This document shows, piece by piece, positions 47,266 through 57,156 of a stretch of DNA of 64,000 bases. Both the position numbers and the translations under genes were made by a program. Below the pieces are notes generated by a model. It was not told the origin of the DNA. It saw only the letters and a list, made by a program, of their open reading frames with translations, and searched no databases. Source of the stretch: Acholoe squamosa. Lineage: Eukaryota > Annelida > Polychaeta > Phyllodocida > Polynoidae. The stretch is from NCBI GenBank assembly GCA_949317995.1, contig OX439036.1, positions 21,240,854 to 21,304,853 on the forward strand, read 5' to 3'. Position 1 is the stretch's first letter; the number at the start of each line of letters is the position of its first letter.

Positions 47266-48052
47266 TAAATGTGTCTTCTCCTTGATCAATGGAATCCAAA
47301 AATTGCACATTGTAATAAGTAATGTAACCATGGAGCGCCTAGTTCGTCATCGCCTACTAAACACTCTTGTGTCAGGTGACTCCCGTACACGGTACATGGC
47401 AAGGAAAATCACAAGATATTACCCAGGTCTTACTGCTGTCCGCACTTACCCAGGTAAGGGCTTTGAAAGAGTGTGCCTTGAAACTTGTATGTACCTGGAT
47501 AAACACCATTATGTGGATGCGGTCTACCTCTCAGCCGGCATTTGTGACTTGGTAAGCAAAGACATTAATACCAAAGAAATACATCTACGACAGAACAGTG
47601 TGACGGATTCTGTCCTTCATCTTACCGACATTATTGAGAGGTCAGTTAATGTCTTAAGAAGGAGATATCCTGGCATACAGATTGTCATATGCACCCTGTA
47701 TGGATTGGACATGGCAAAAAAGTGTGTAGACCTTGACCTCCACCCGGATCAAGAAAAATTGGATCGAATGATTCGTATAGTAAATTCTGAAATTGTACAA
47801 TTAAATGTCCTTGCTGGTGTATTGACCCCCCGCACCGACCATTATCTCCATGCACATTCAGTCAGAACACGTGACTACATAACTAACTACAGGCGTCTAT
47901 TTGACGGCACACACCCAAATGGTCGTACCTTATTGTCCATCTGCAGGAACATTGGTAATATCATGCAAGTGAACAATAATCGCCCTAGAGAACCTCCGGC
48001 ACGAGTAGTAAGGACCACGCGCCAGGTTATTCATTGCTCAGGCACCTTTTAA
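47234..48052 (+). CDS. LINE-encoded SGNH-hydrolase-like (esterase-like) protein
   Basis: 272 residues. SGNH/GDSL signatures: block I VSGDSRTRY at 47-54 (GDS with the nucleophile Ser50), a Gly in TYPGKGFERV (71-80), block III LSAGICDLV at 99-107 (the usual Asn is Cys104), and block V DGTHPNG at 224-230 with the Asp/His pair. CR1- and L2-type LINEs are known to encode esterase-fold ORF1 proteins that bind nucleic acid, so this is an established ORF1 type. It overlaps the end of the NADAR ORF; ATG33 (47330) is an alternative start after the overlap. Followed by a spacer before ORF2. Confidence 0.75.
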   Translation: MRTAYDRKQLDKCVFSLINGIQKLHIVISNVTMERLVRHRLLNTLVSGDSRTRYMARKITRYYPGLTAVRTYPGKGFERVCLETCMYLDKHHYVDAVYLSAGICDLVSKDINTKEIHLRQNSVTDSVLHLTDIIERSVNVLRRRYPGIQIVICTLYGLDMAKKCVDLDLHPDQEKLDRMIRIVNSEIVQLNVLAGVLTPRTDHYLHAHSVRTRDYITNYRRLFDGTHPNGRTLLSICRNIGNIMQVNNNRPREPPARVVRTTRQVIHCSGTF

Positions 48053-48985
48053 GCTGACATAAATATATGATCATCACTATACATGTAATGCTACTGCAGA
48101 CGGTCCTTACAAGGTCTCTGCCTTGAAGCACTACCTAAGTCTCCATAATAAGCAGTAGGTCCTTTACCATCAGATGCTCCTTACAAGGTCTCTGATCTTA
48201 ATACAGGCTGCACTTACACTGGACGTCCAAAGTCAAGACTTATTGCTCAACTCTAATCTCTATGCAAAGATGAGTTCCATCACCACTATAGGGGACAATC
48301 AGTGGGATGTTACCTACTGACATACGAGAGACTTACAGATGTGTGCAGATCACTTTTTATATACAGTGTTTGTAACTCACCTATATTAGATGTAGCACAA
48401 TTTAAGGTAGGAGATACCCCTTTTTTTTCTTTTTTTTTTCTCCCACCGAACCATGGTATATTATTTCGGTTGCACTTACACACATGATTAAGTCAATCAA
48501 ATTGGGAGTGATCTGCCACACTGACCTTGCTTTAGTCTTAAGAATGCTACATATATGGATAAAGACAATGCTAAAATATCGCTTACATTAATTGGTCTAA
48601 TACTTGACCCAGGTATATGTGCCCTCCATATGCCTAGTATTCTCTTCATTTTCACATTGTGTTAAAGTGTGGGATTCGACGAGAGTTGAGGTAGCTCCTC
48701 TAAGCTTGAGTCCTAGGACTCCCCCCAGTAAGGTAACTCGGGGGTCTCCTATGAAGCAGCGATTCTACGACATGAATATATTTATCATTGTGTTACTTAG
48801 GCTGTATATCATTCACTATGTACAGATATTACTGGTAAATGGAATCTTGTTATTACAATTTGAAAATGATAGGTTTTCTGAGTCTGTTATCACAACTAAA
48901 GTTCTCGGTTGCAATCAATGGTGTATGTCTGCCAAAACCCGACATTGTACAGTACTTCAGTCAAGTGGTTCCCATATGAATAAAT
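48053..48985 (+). other. Spacer between ORF1 and ORF2 of the LINE
   Basis: No domain is recognisable. CCTTACAAGGTCTCTG occurs at 48105-48120 and again at 48179-48194. The frame at 48604-49002, which overlaps the ORF2 start, is hydrophobic and looks accidental. The spacer is long for this LINE group and may contain an insertion or serve as an internal ribosome entry or promoter region. Confidence 0.4.
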
Positions 48986-51877
48986 GTGACAGGCGCGGCT
49001 AATATTATTAATTATGTAGGCAATAAACTGGCGTCTGAAAAAGGGGTCAAGATCCTATGCTATAATATACGCAGCCTATTAGCTAATATTGAAGAGGTTC
49101 GGGTAAATTTTAAGGATGCAGACATTATCTGCTTTTGTGAAAGTTGGCTGGATGATAGATCTGATGCTAGCTTAACCTACATGACTGATAAAACCTCCTA
49201 TCGCCTAGACAGAGACACCAACAAAGCTGATGGACTAATCACATATGTCAGTAATCAGTTCAGCCCTTATTGTAAAATCCTACACAACTTCAGTTTAATG
49301 GAGAATGATATTGAACTTATGGTACTTTCCATAGAAAAGCCGCAATATAGAAATATGCATATTGTAAATGTATATCGCCCACCAAATAACACATGTGTAC
49401 CGACTTTCCTAGATCTATTAAGAACCACTATAAATGCCTTAAAAGAGTTCCAGCATGAAATCTGGGTGCTTGGTGATTTTAATATCAATATGAGAAAGAG
49501 GAATGAAAATGATACTATTGGTCTAATTGATCTCCTCCGTGAAACAGGACTGAGATCCCTGAATAATAATGTAACCAGACCAAATCCTAGAGGTGGACCT
49601 GGCAGCTGTATCGACTATATTCTCACAGATTGTGAAATAGTTTCAAAAAAGGAGGTCATTTTCGCGTTAATTTCTGACCATTATCCATTATATGCTGTAA
49701 GGAAAAAGGATCGCGAGGCCACTATACTCGAAAAATTCAGAGGCCGATCATATAGACATTACAATGTCGATGAGTTTTATGACTGCCTAGCTAATTTTGA
49801 TTGGGTCCCGTTCTATGAGTCCAATGATCCAAATGACCATTGGGACTTAATGCAAACAGCTATACTCTCGTATCTTGATGTTACTTGTCCTGTTAAAGAC
49901 TTCACATTAAGAAAGAAAGAATGTAGTTACATCACTAGAGAAATCGTTGAAAGCATTAATGACAGATATACTATGCTCTACAATCATGACATTACTGGTA
50001 ATATTAATTATTTGATGAGTGCCCGTCGGCTAACACATAAAATACGTCGACAGCAAAAGCATGCCAAGGCCGAAGGCACCATGAGATCACTTGATGCAAG
50101 CAGAGGTGATCCTAAATTATTTTGGAAAACACTCAATTCTATCATCAATCCTCAATCAAAAAACACATCAATATCATTGGTTGATGAAGGTACTATTGTG
50201 GACCACCAAAACACTGCTGATTACATTAATAGATACTTCGCCACAATTGGCAGCAAATTATTTGACTCTCTTGTATCTAAACATGATTTGCACCCAGACG
50301 ATCTAAATGTGGAACCAATGGATGCAGATGAAATTGGTAATTTATTGGAACTGGACTTAGACAGATATATTACACATGAAAATGTATCCAAGTTAGTGAA
50401 GCATATATGTGTGGACAAGTCCTCGGGTATTCCTAACATCAGCAGCAGGCCTTTAAAGGATGCTTTCCTGCTCCTAAATGAGCAACTAGTGCATATGTTT
50501 AAGTGCTCCATCAGAAGTGGTATCTTCCCGGATGCTTGGGCTGTAGGCACACTTGTTCCAATACCTAAGAAGGGTGATCTGACACAAATAAAAAACTGGA
50601 GACCCATCACGCTTCTCCCTCTACCAGGGAAATTGATTGAGAAATTAGTTCATGATCTATTGAGCAAGCATCTGGAGGACAACTTACTGTTGAACAGAAA
50701 TCAATATGGCTTCAGACCGGGCAAGAGTACTGGAGATGCAGTAATGCATGTAGTTAATGACCTTTACACAGCTAGAGACAGCAGCCATGTGACCATAGCA
50801 TGTTTTGTCGACTATTCCAAAGCGTTTGATTCCATACATCACCCCAAGCTACTTAATAAGATAAATATGCTAAATTTACCAACATTGATAAAAAAATGGT
50901 TAAAATCATACCTGTCAAATCGGAAGCACTGCACAAAGGCCAACAACACCCTATCAGACCCGCAATCAGTGAACTTCGGTGTGCCACAGGGCTCAACTAT
51001 CGGTCCCTTATTATTTGCATATTATATTAATGACCTCTGTGATATGTTAAATAACACTGATTATGTCCTTTATGCAGATGACATAGTACTTTATGCCTCT
51101 GGACCAGACTATAATGAAGTGAATGCACGCATGCAACTAGACTTGAATGCCCTGCATAACTGGTGTCTACAAAACTATATGACCATCAACACTGAAAAAA
51201 CCATGATTATGAATTTTGGCACTAGATTATCCTTGACCCGGCTAATGGTAGCTGACCTATACATAGGAAATGAACTGCTACCTGTCACGACCAGCTATAG
51301 CTATTTAGGGGTAGAACTGGATGGACCTCTAACTATACAACCCCACATTAACAAAATAAAGAAAAGTATGGGTAACAAACTCTTCAAACTGGCCAAAATT
51401 CGGAAATTCACAGGAAAAGATGACTGTCTAATGATTTATAAGAGTATGATTTGTCCTACTCTTGACTACTGTAGCTTCTACACGGGCGGAGCCAATGTTA
51501 CTGAACTCGTCAAACTACAGAGGCTTCAAAACCAAGCGATACGGATCTGCTGTAAGCTGCAAATTAGAGGGAATAGTATTGAAAATCTGCATGAACATAA
51601 TAATATTGAGATGCTAGATTCTCGAAGAAAACAGCAGCTACTATTGATAATGTGGAAGAGATCCAAAGACGACGCTCAACTCCTGGTGAGAGAGGTTAGA
51701 ACAAGAGGAGACAGGAAATTACGCTTCAGAATAAGACGAGCCAGAACAGCTTGTTACCATAGAAGTCCCTTCTACAGAGGTGTCAAAGCCTGGGATGAGT
51801 TACCTGCAGAATTACAAAAGAGTGCCACTCGCCTAAGTTTTAAACATGGTCTCAAAAGACACTTACAACGACCATAG
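48986..51877 (+). CDS. LINE ORF2: AP-type endonuclease and reverse transcriptase
   Basis: 963 residues without a break. Endonuclease motifs: LCYNIRSL (about 24), CFCESWLDD (50), NVYRPPN (127), VLGDFNIN (159), SCIDYILTD (207) and ISDHYPL (228). Reverse transcriptase motifs: NWRPITLLPLPGKLIEKL (about 536), FVDYSKAFDS (607), FGVPQGSTIGPLLF (664) and the catalytic YADD (about 696). The C-terminus has the conserved FYRGVKAWDELP near 928. This is the full target-primed reverse transcription enzyme of a CR1/L2-group LINE. Key catalytic residues (Glu and Asp of the endonuclease, the DD of the RT) are present, so this copy could have been active recently. An earlier or later start within the first 30 residues cannot be excluded. 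Confidence 0.95.
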   Translation: MTGAANIINYVGNKLASEKGVKILCYNIRSLLANIEEVRVNFKDADIICFCESWLDDRSDASLTYMTDKTSYRLDRDTNKADGLITYVSNQFSPYCKILHNFSLMENDIELMVLSIEKPQYRNMHIVNVYRPPNNTCVPTFLDLLRTTINALKEFQHEIWVLGDFNINMRKRNENDTIGLIDLLRETGLRSLNNNVTRPNPRGGPGSCIDYILTDCEIVSKKEVIFALISDHYPLYAVRKKDREATILEKFRGRSYRHYNVDEFYDCLANFDWVPFYESNDPNDHWDLMQTAILSYLDVTCPVKDFTLRKKECSYITREIVESINDRYTMLYNHDITGNINYLMSARRLTHKIRRQQKHAKAEGTMRSLDASRGDPKLFWKTLNSIINPQSKNTSISLVDEGTIVDHQNTADYINRYFATIGSKLFDSLVSKHDLHPDDLNVEPMDADEIGNLLELDLDRYITHENVSKLVKHICVDKSSGIPNISSRPLKDAFLLLNEQLVHMFKCSIRSGIFPDAWAVGTLVPIPKKGDLTQIKNWRPITLLPLPGKLIEKLVHDLLSKHLEDNLLLNRNQYGFRPGKSTGDAVMHVVNDLYTARDSSHVTIACFVDYSKAFDSIHHPKLLNKINMLNLPTLIKKWLKSYLSNRKHCTKANNTLSDPQSVNFGVPQGSTIGPLLFAYYINDLCDMLNNTDYVLYADDIVLYASGPDYNEVNARMQLDLNALHNWCLQNYMTINTEKTMIMNFGTRLSLTRLMVADLYIGNELLPVTTSYSYLGVELDGPLTIQPHINKIKKSMGNKLFKLAKIRKFTGKDDCLMIYKSMICPTLDYCSFYTGGANVTELVKLQRLQNQAIRICCKLQIRGNSIENLHEHNNIEMLDSRRKQQLLLIMWKRSKDDAQLLVREVRTRGDRKLRFRIRRARTACYHRSPFYRGVKAWDELPAELQKSATRLSFKHGLKRHLQRP

Positions 51878-52090
51878 ATAACTTAATTGAGTCTATTCTC
51901 TCTACATCCACTTAGCTGTTCCGGACCAATCCATTCAACATGTCTGATAACGCTAACTAATTACCCTGTGTACTATTCAAAATTTCCAAAAGACTAGCAC
52001 TATATACCGTGGCTGGTAACTAATAATATATCTTCCGTCTCTTGGCCAAGTGTACACGGAAGAACGCCACTTATAAGGGCGATCCTGTGC

Positions 52091-52120
52091 AATAAATGTA
52101 TCAATCAATCAATCAATCAA
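52091..52120 (+). terminator. LINE 3' end: AATAAA and (ATCA)n tail
   Basis: AATAAA at 52091-52096 is followed by five or so ATCA/CAAT units to 52120. Short tandem 3' tails of this kind are typical of CR1/L2-group LINEs. Confidence 0.8.
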
Positions 52121-55100
52121 GGGACAACCTATTAACAGAATTCAAGACAGTCACCTGCCATCTCTTAAACGCTGCCCAATTACATCCACAAAGTGAGGAA
52201 GAGTTGAATATGCTCAGCTTCCAACACATGCTGAATGTTTGAACAAACATGTATTGCAAGCATGTATGAAGGAGTTGGATGATGAGAGCTTTGATAGTTC
52301 CAACAGTGATAAAGAAGAGATAGCATTGGTCTGTTATAATAACTATCAATTGTGATGATAGTTACTTTGCTCAACAGCAATATTATTGATTTGTTAACTG
52401 ATATCTGCTCCTAAAACACCATAAAAATCCAGAGTGCAAGGATGTGTGGTGTTGTCAAGATCGTATTGGAGCAGTTTTGAATATTGATTAAAGGACATTA
52501 TATGAAGGATTGTGCTGTCATATTTTCATAATCTATGATTACTGTAAAATATACATGATCGATATACGTTCTGGTATCAGTAAGCAGTAATGGTATATTT
52601 TTTCCATACATTGTGCAGAGGCTTGAGGTTTGATTATGTGTTGATAGTATGGCGGCGTATGCTAGTCTCTCTAAGGACAGGACTCAGTGTGTATAAACTG
52701 AGATTGACTAGTGTTGATAAGTGTAACTATGGCAATGGTACATGTATGGACAGGTGGTGTTGCTATACAGAGCAGAGAAAGTTTTGTGATAAAAGCGATG
52801 AAATATATGTAGGTATGTTTAATGTATGTAGATAACAATTTCAATATGTACCAATACAGGTTGTGCAAACTAGGTGGTTCTCTAAGCTGTTAGCTCTGGT
52901 TCTACTTCAATTTTGTTCTAGTTTTATGCCTCTAATCCAAATACTAACAATGTTAATGCTGCTATGTAAGAAACAGGGGTAAAAAAAGAATTACTGTACA
53001 TTTTAGAGGATTTTGAAGCTAAGCTGGGTGACCCAGATGTCCAGCAAAGTGATTAGGGGTCCCTGGGCATGTAGTAATCCAAAAGGTTGTGTCTAGTTTA
53101 TTTACCATCATTGATACCGATAAGTGCCGTAGCTCATGCTCTACTACAGGTACGTTGTAGTGCCTCATCACCCTTAAAAGTTGTTACACTAATCACAGAT
53201 CTGAACGTACTATTATTTAGGTATATGCCCTTAACTTTTTTTTTTTGAGTTGCCATAATGTTTTCGGTTTTCTCCCTATGACGTCACCTATGATGTCATT
53301 GGTGATGTCATGCTGTCTCAGTGACGTCACCCGCAGTGGCTAGTGATGAAGTGGCAAATCCTATCCGTGGTCCTTGCCACATTTCTTTTTGTTTTACATT
53401 GGAATTTTCCTCAAAAGTCTACCTTTGCTTAACAGGTACCTCCTCATCTTTCAATAGTTGACTGTGTTATCACGAATCGTATATCTATTTAACAGCACAC
53501 CGTTCCATTCCACTATTCCAGCTCTTGGCCATTAGTTCTATCCCATTTATCTGTACCTTCCTCTACGGGATACCCCAACCAAATGCATCATCAAACCTGA
53601 GTTACCTCAACTGGTGCAGACCAGTCACGAAATCATTTAAATTAGCTTTGTCCTTAGCCACGGGTTTGAAAAAAGGTGAATATAATTGGATGGTATTTGT
53701 GATTGGGATTGGCACAGATGGCATGAACAGGACCTAATATAACCATTAATGAGGAGAGCTGATACACATTGTTAAACTTCTACTTTGACATGATTTCAAA
53801 ATGAGGTGAATTAGGAACTAAATATGTAGACCTTGAAAACCCCAATTAGTTGTTAAAAAGCTGATTTTTTTTCAACAGCTTTGTCAGAGCACTTTCCCTT
53901 TCTGATTATGGCTAGAATCAGTTTTACATGAGTAAATTCTTTTAAAAAGGGTAATTAATGTATGCCTCCGTGAAAAAACTCATCTCTTTCACTGAAAACC
54001 TATATCAACAGAAACTAATCAATACTGATCGCTTTAGGGTGCTCAAATTGATGCAGACTGGTGAGAGTACCCTTTCATCAATTTGGGTAATCAGTAGTGA
54101 TTACTTAAAGTCATCACTACTGATTAGTTTTTCATATGAGCATTTGTGATGACTACATGTAGTCAGTGCGATTACTTTGCAATTTGCGATTTCATGGTGG
54201 CTGTAACAGACAAACCTTTGGTATTACCCCACCCCCAGCCCCACCAGCCATTATCAAAGCCTGATTTGGAGTTTGTCTACCCCTCTAAAGTAGGCTTTAT
54301 ATGCAATATCAGTGTTTATTTCACCAGTAGATGTCAATCCTCATACCTCTCTATATGATCTTTGACATAGGTGTCTATGTTCTGAATGTGTCTATCTAAC
54401 TATCAGTCTACTTTTACAAGAGATCTTTCTCATAGTGAGATATCAAGCAATACACCCATGGCTCTATAGGCATCCGCTGATGCCTTTCTGTATGGTATTA
54501 ATTAAGCTACAAATGAGTACATATATCGTGTAGTATATATAACATATCATACCATTGTATAGTAAGACCCCCTGGTGGCAGAAATTAAGTATTCAAAATG
54601 ATTACCTTAGTTCATCAGTGATAAATGATGACCTAAAGTCATCTGCAGTGATGACTTTTTGATTGGCCAGGGTTTTCTGTGTTATCTATTGATTACTGGC
54701 TGTATCAATTAATCTTGCGCTGACGAGCCTTGTCGCTCTACATATACGCGAGGTCCAATCGTTTATACGAAGATCTAGCCATACTGTTAAAGGCCCCTCA
54801 TAGGTGTTAATTCAACCATTCAGTCAAAAAGAGAAAAAAGTAACAAAGTTTTCCCATGGAACCTTGGAAAGCATCAGGACTCAGCGGCAGGCTCAGCATC
54901 TATCAGTTATAGTCAAGTTATACACAAAGAAAATAACAGTGCTTCATCAATGCCCACAATTTTTGGCAAAATTTATAAGTCAGCGAAAGAAATTCAATGA
55001 GGACGGTCTAAATTCAATCTTAGGCCTGGAGGAATATTATCTATCTACCTGACGTTTTTCTCATTTTTTTTTTGCTTGATGGATGACGTTCATTCAACCT

Positions 55101-55789
55101 TTGTGACATTGCTGACGTCACCGTACTTCCAATCCGTTTCTGACAATGACGAAGGGACGTCATTCACACATGGCCAACCTTGCAGACGACAATTCACCCA
55201 GATCAATAGATTTACACAGTCACACCCTAGTAAGCCCATTATGGTGCTATATGGCAGGCCGGGACGGCATGTCAATTGCAGAACTGGCTGTCACTTCATA
55301 TTGTAAGTAACCGGGTTATGTATTGTAGCCTGATGAAAACTGCATCATTATTGCTTTCCGTCTTTTTTTTTTTTTATCATTCTCAGGATTGGTTGGGATT
55401 CTTCTAAACTTGTCAATGAACTAAGGGGGGGGATGGATACATTAGGCCTCTAATTTGTTCTCATCCTTCAGGCCAAAAAAAAAAAGAATAAAAAAGGTGT
55501 GTTCCCAATGCAGCCATGCTAGGGTAGGTAGGTCGGATTTTTTTTTTTTTTTTTGTGGGGGGGAGAGGAGTTTTGCTCTTATCCAATATAGCATATATCA
55601 AAAGAAATATAATTTCAAGGTGAATCTGAGAGGATATGTGGCCACAATAGTCCGTCAATACATAGGGAGGTGTAAAAAGAATTGTGCTACTACAGTTAAG
55701 AGGGGAGCATAAAAGATATCACGCATCCGCGCGTAACCCCCCCCCCCCCCCCGCCCTCCTGTTTATGGGGAGGAGGGGGTGTATGGAAT
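52121..55789. other. No gene recognised
   Basis: A hairpin with arms AATCAGTAGTGA (54089-54100) and TCACTACTGATT (54114-54125), and a CTCF-like CCACCAGGGGG on the minus strand at 54566-54581, are the only features. TGACGTCAC-type strings cluster at about 53278-53330. Frames are short and unremarkable. Confidence 0.45.
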
Positions 55790-56221
55790 CCCGGGGGGGA
55801 CTCTCTATGTAATGTATACACATATGTGCGGCAGGCAAGGGTACTTTTTCAAGGAAAAGTCCCTAGCAAGCCTCCTGTTTCAGTCACAAATGTCCCTAGC
55901 AAGGGTCTACTTTTGAGCAAAATGTCCCTAGCAAGGGTCAACTTTCAGCGAAATACCCCGATTCACGCGGAAAATTTGGAAATTTTCATGAATATTTTCC
56001 AAGTTTTCATGAAAATAACATGAACAAAATACAATTTTCTCCCAAACAAGGTCATTTTAAGATATTTTGAGCAAAATCTAAGACTATTATGTAAAATGTT
56101 CCCTAGCAAGGGTAGGGTTTGGAAGAAAAACCCCGCGAACAAGTGCCCTAGCAAGGGTAAAGGTAGTCTGGGGTTCAGCCACACACCCGTATCAAAAAAA
56201 GTTTAAGTGCCTCCCCCCGGT
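55790..56221. mobile_element. hAT-type MITE with 8-bp target duplication
   Basis: The ends CCCGGGGGGGACTC and the complement of CCGGGGGGAGGCAC are inverted. TATGGAAT flanks both sides (55782-55789 and 56222-56229), an 8-bp duplication as made by hAT transposases. The interior repeats CCCTAGCAAGGGT-type units facing inward. A relative lies at 56690-57156. Confidence 0.8.
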
Positions 56222-56689
56222 ATGGAATACAAGTATCATATCATATTCCATGGGGGGATGGAAGTTCCTTTTTTCTTCTTTATTTGTTTATATAATACAA
56301 ACATAATAACATGGCCTAAGCCAAATAAACAAAAAGTGTATTATGAACACTGGCATATTGGCTTAAACGGCAGATAGAGATCTTTCCAAAAAGTGGTCTG
56401 CCATTTCTGTACCTCTATTTGTGTTGTACTATGACCCTGTCAAAAAAAAAGTATCTGCCCTTTTTTGCTAGGGTCGGTCGGATAACTGGAAACAAACCTT
56501 TTTTTGTCTCAGTCATCTAATTGGTATTTTAAGAAATGACCATGTCACCGTGTCAACTTTAAGAAATGGCCATGCCCCTATGTCTATTCTAAGGAATGAA
56601 TTTGCCATGGCTCATGGCACTATTAGCCAAAAGATGTTCATGTCGATTTTAGGGGTCTAGAGCCATATAGCTCTGCCTCTAACACTCTC
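56222..56689. other. Intergenic with a MITE fragment
   Basis: TAGGGTCGGTCGGATAACTG and AACAAACCTTTTTTTG near 56470-56505 belong to the family at 43662. No gene. Confidence 0.45.
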
Positions 56690-57156
56690 TGGGGGGGGGG
56701 GCACACTCACCTGTTTTCTAATACATGTGTTTGGCTGGACCTATGACAACCCTTAACCTTGCTAGGGGGATTTCACCTCCAAAATTGTACCCTTCTTAGG
56801 GCACTTTTGTCCAAAAAAAAACATGTTTTTAGAGAAAAATCTTACTGATAAACTTTGCTGGTGCAAATTGACCAAGAATATTCCCTTAGCTTTGAGAAAA
56901 TTCCCACAAACCTAGAGCTGATTTCTTCTCTTATTTTCTTTCCTTTACCTCTGATGAGGATGAGAATAAACTAAATTGTAATTGTAAATTGGTTAAAAGT
57001 TGACCCTTTTTAGGAGGATTTTGGTCAAAGTTGACCCCTTGTTCGGGGGATTTTTGGCTAAAAATAGGACCCTTGTTAGGGGGGTTTTGATGGAAAAGTG
57101 CCCTTGCCAGCCGCACACATGTGTCAGCAAAAAAAAATATTAAGTGTCCCCGGGGG
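56690..57156. mobile_element. Second MITE of the CCCTAGCAAGGG family
   Basis: G-run plus CACACTCACC at the left and CCGCACACATGTGTCAGC followed by TCCCCGGGGGA at the right. The interior repeats CCTTGTTAGGGGG-type units. The ends match those of 55790-56221 loosely. No clear target duplication. Confidence 0.6.

Larger units (their letters stand above)
46570..52120 (+). mobile_element. LINE of the CR1/L2 group with NADAR and SGNH-like ORFs
   Basis: A non-LTR retrotransposon of about 5.5 kb. It has a NADAR ORF (46603-47265), an overlapping SGNH-hydrolase-like ORF (47234-48052), a 930-bp spacer, and an unbroken ORF2 with endonuclease and reverse transcriptase (48986-51877). A 3' untranslated region ends in AATAAA (52091-52096) and an (ATCA)n tail, as in CR1/L2-type elements. 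Three long intact frames suggest recent arrival. The 5' end may be truncated, as no coiled coil or RRM was found upstream of the NADAR. Confidence 0.92.

Noticed and set aside
53270-53335. Cluster of TGACGTCA-type CRE sites as a promoter
   Set aside because: No gene or transcript signal follows on either strand, and the strings resemble a local short repeat.
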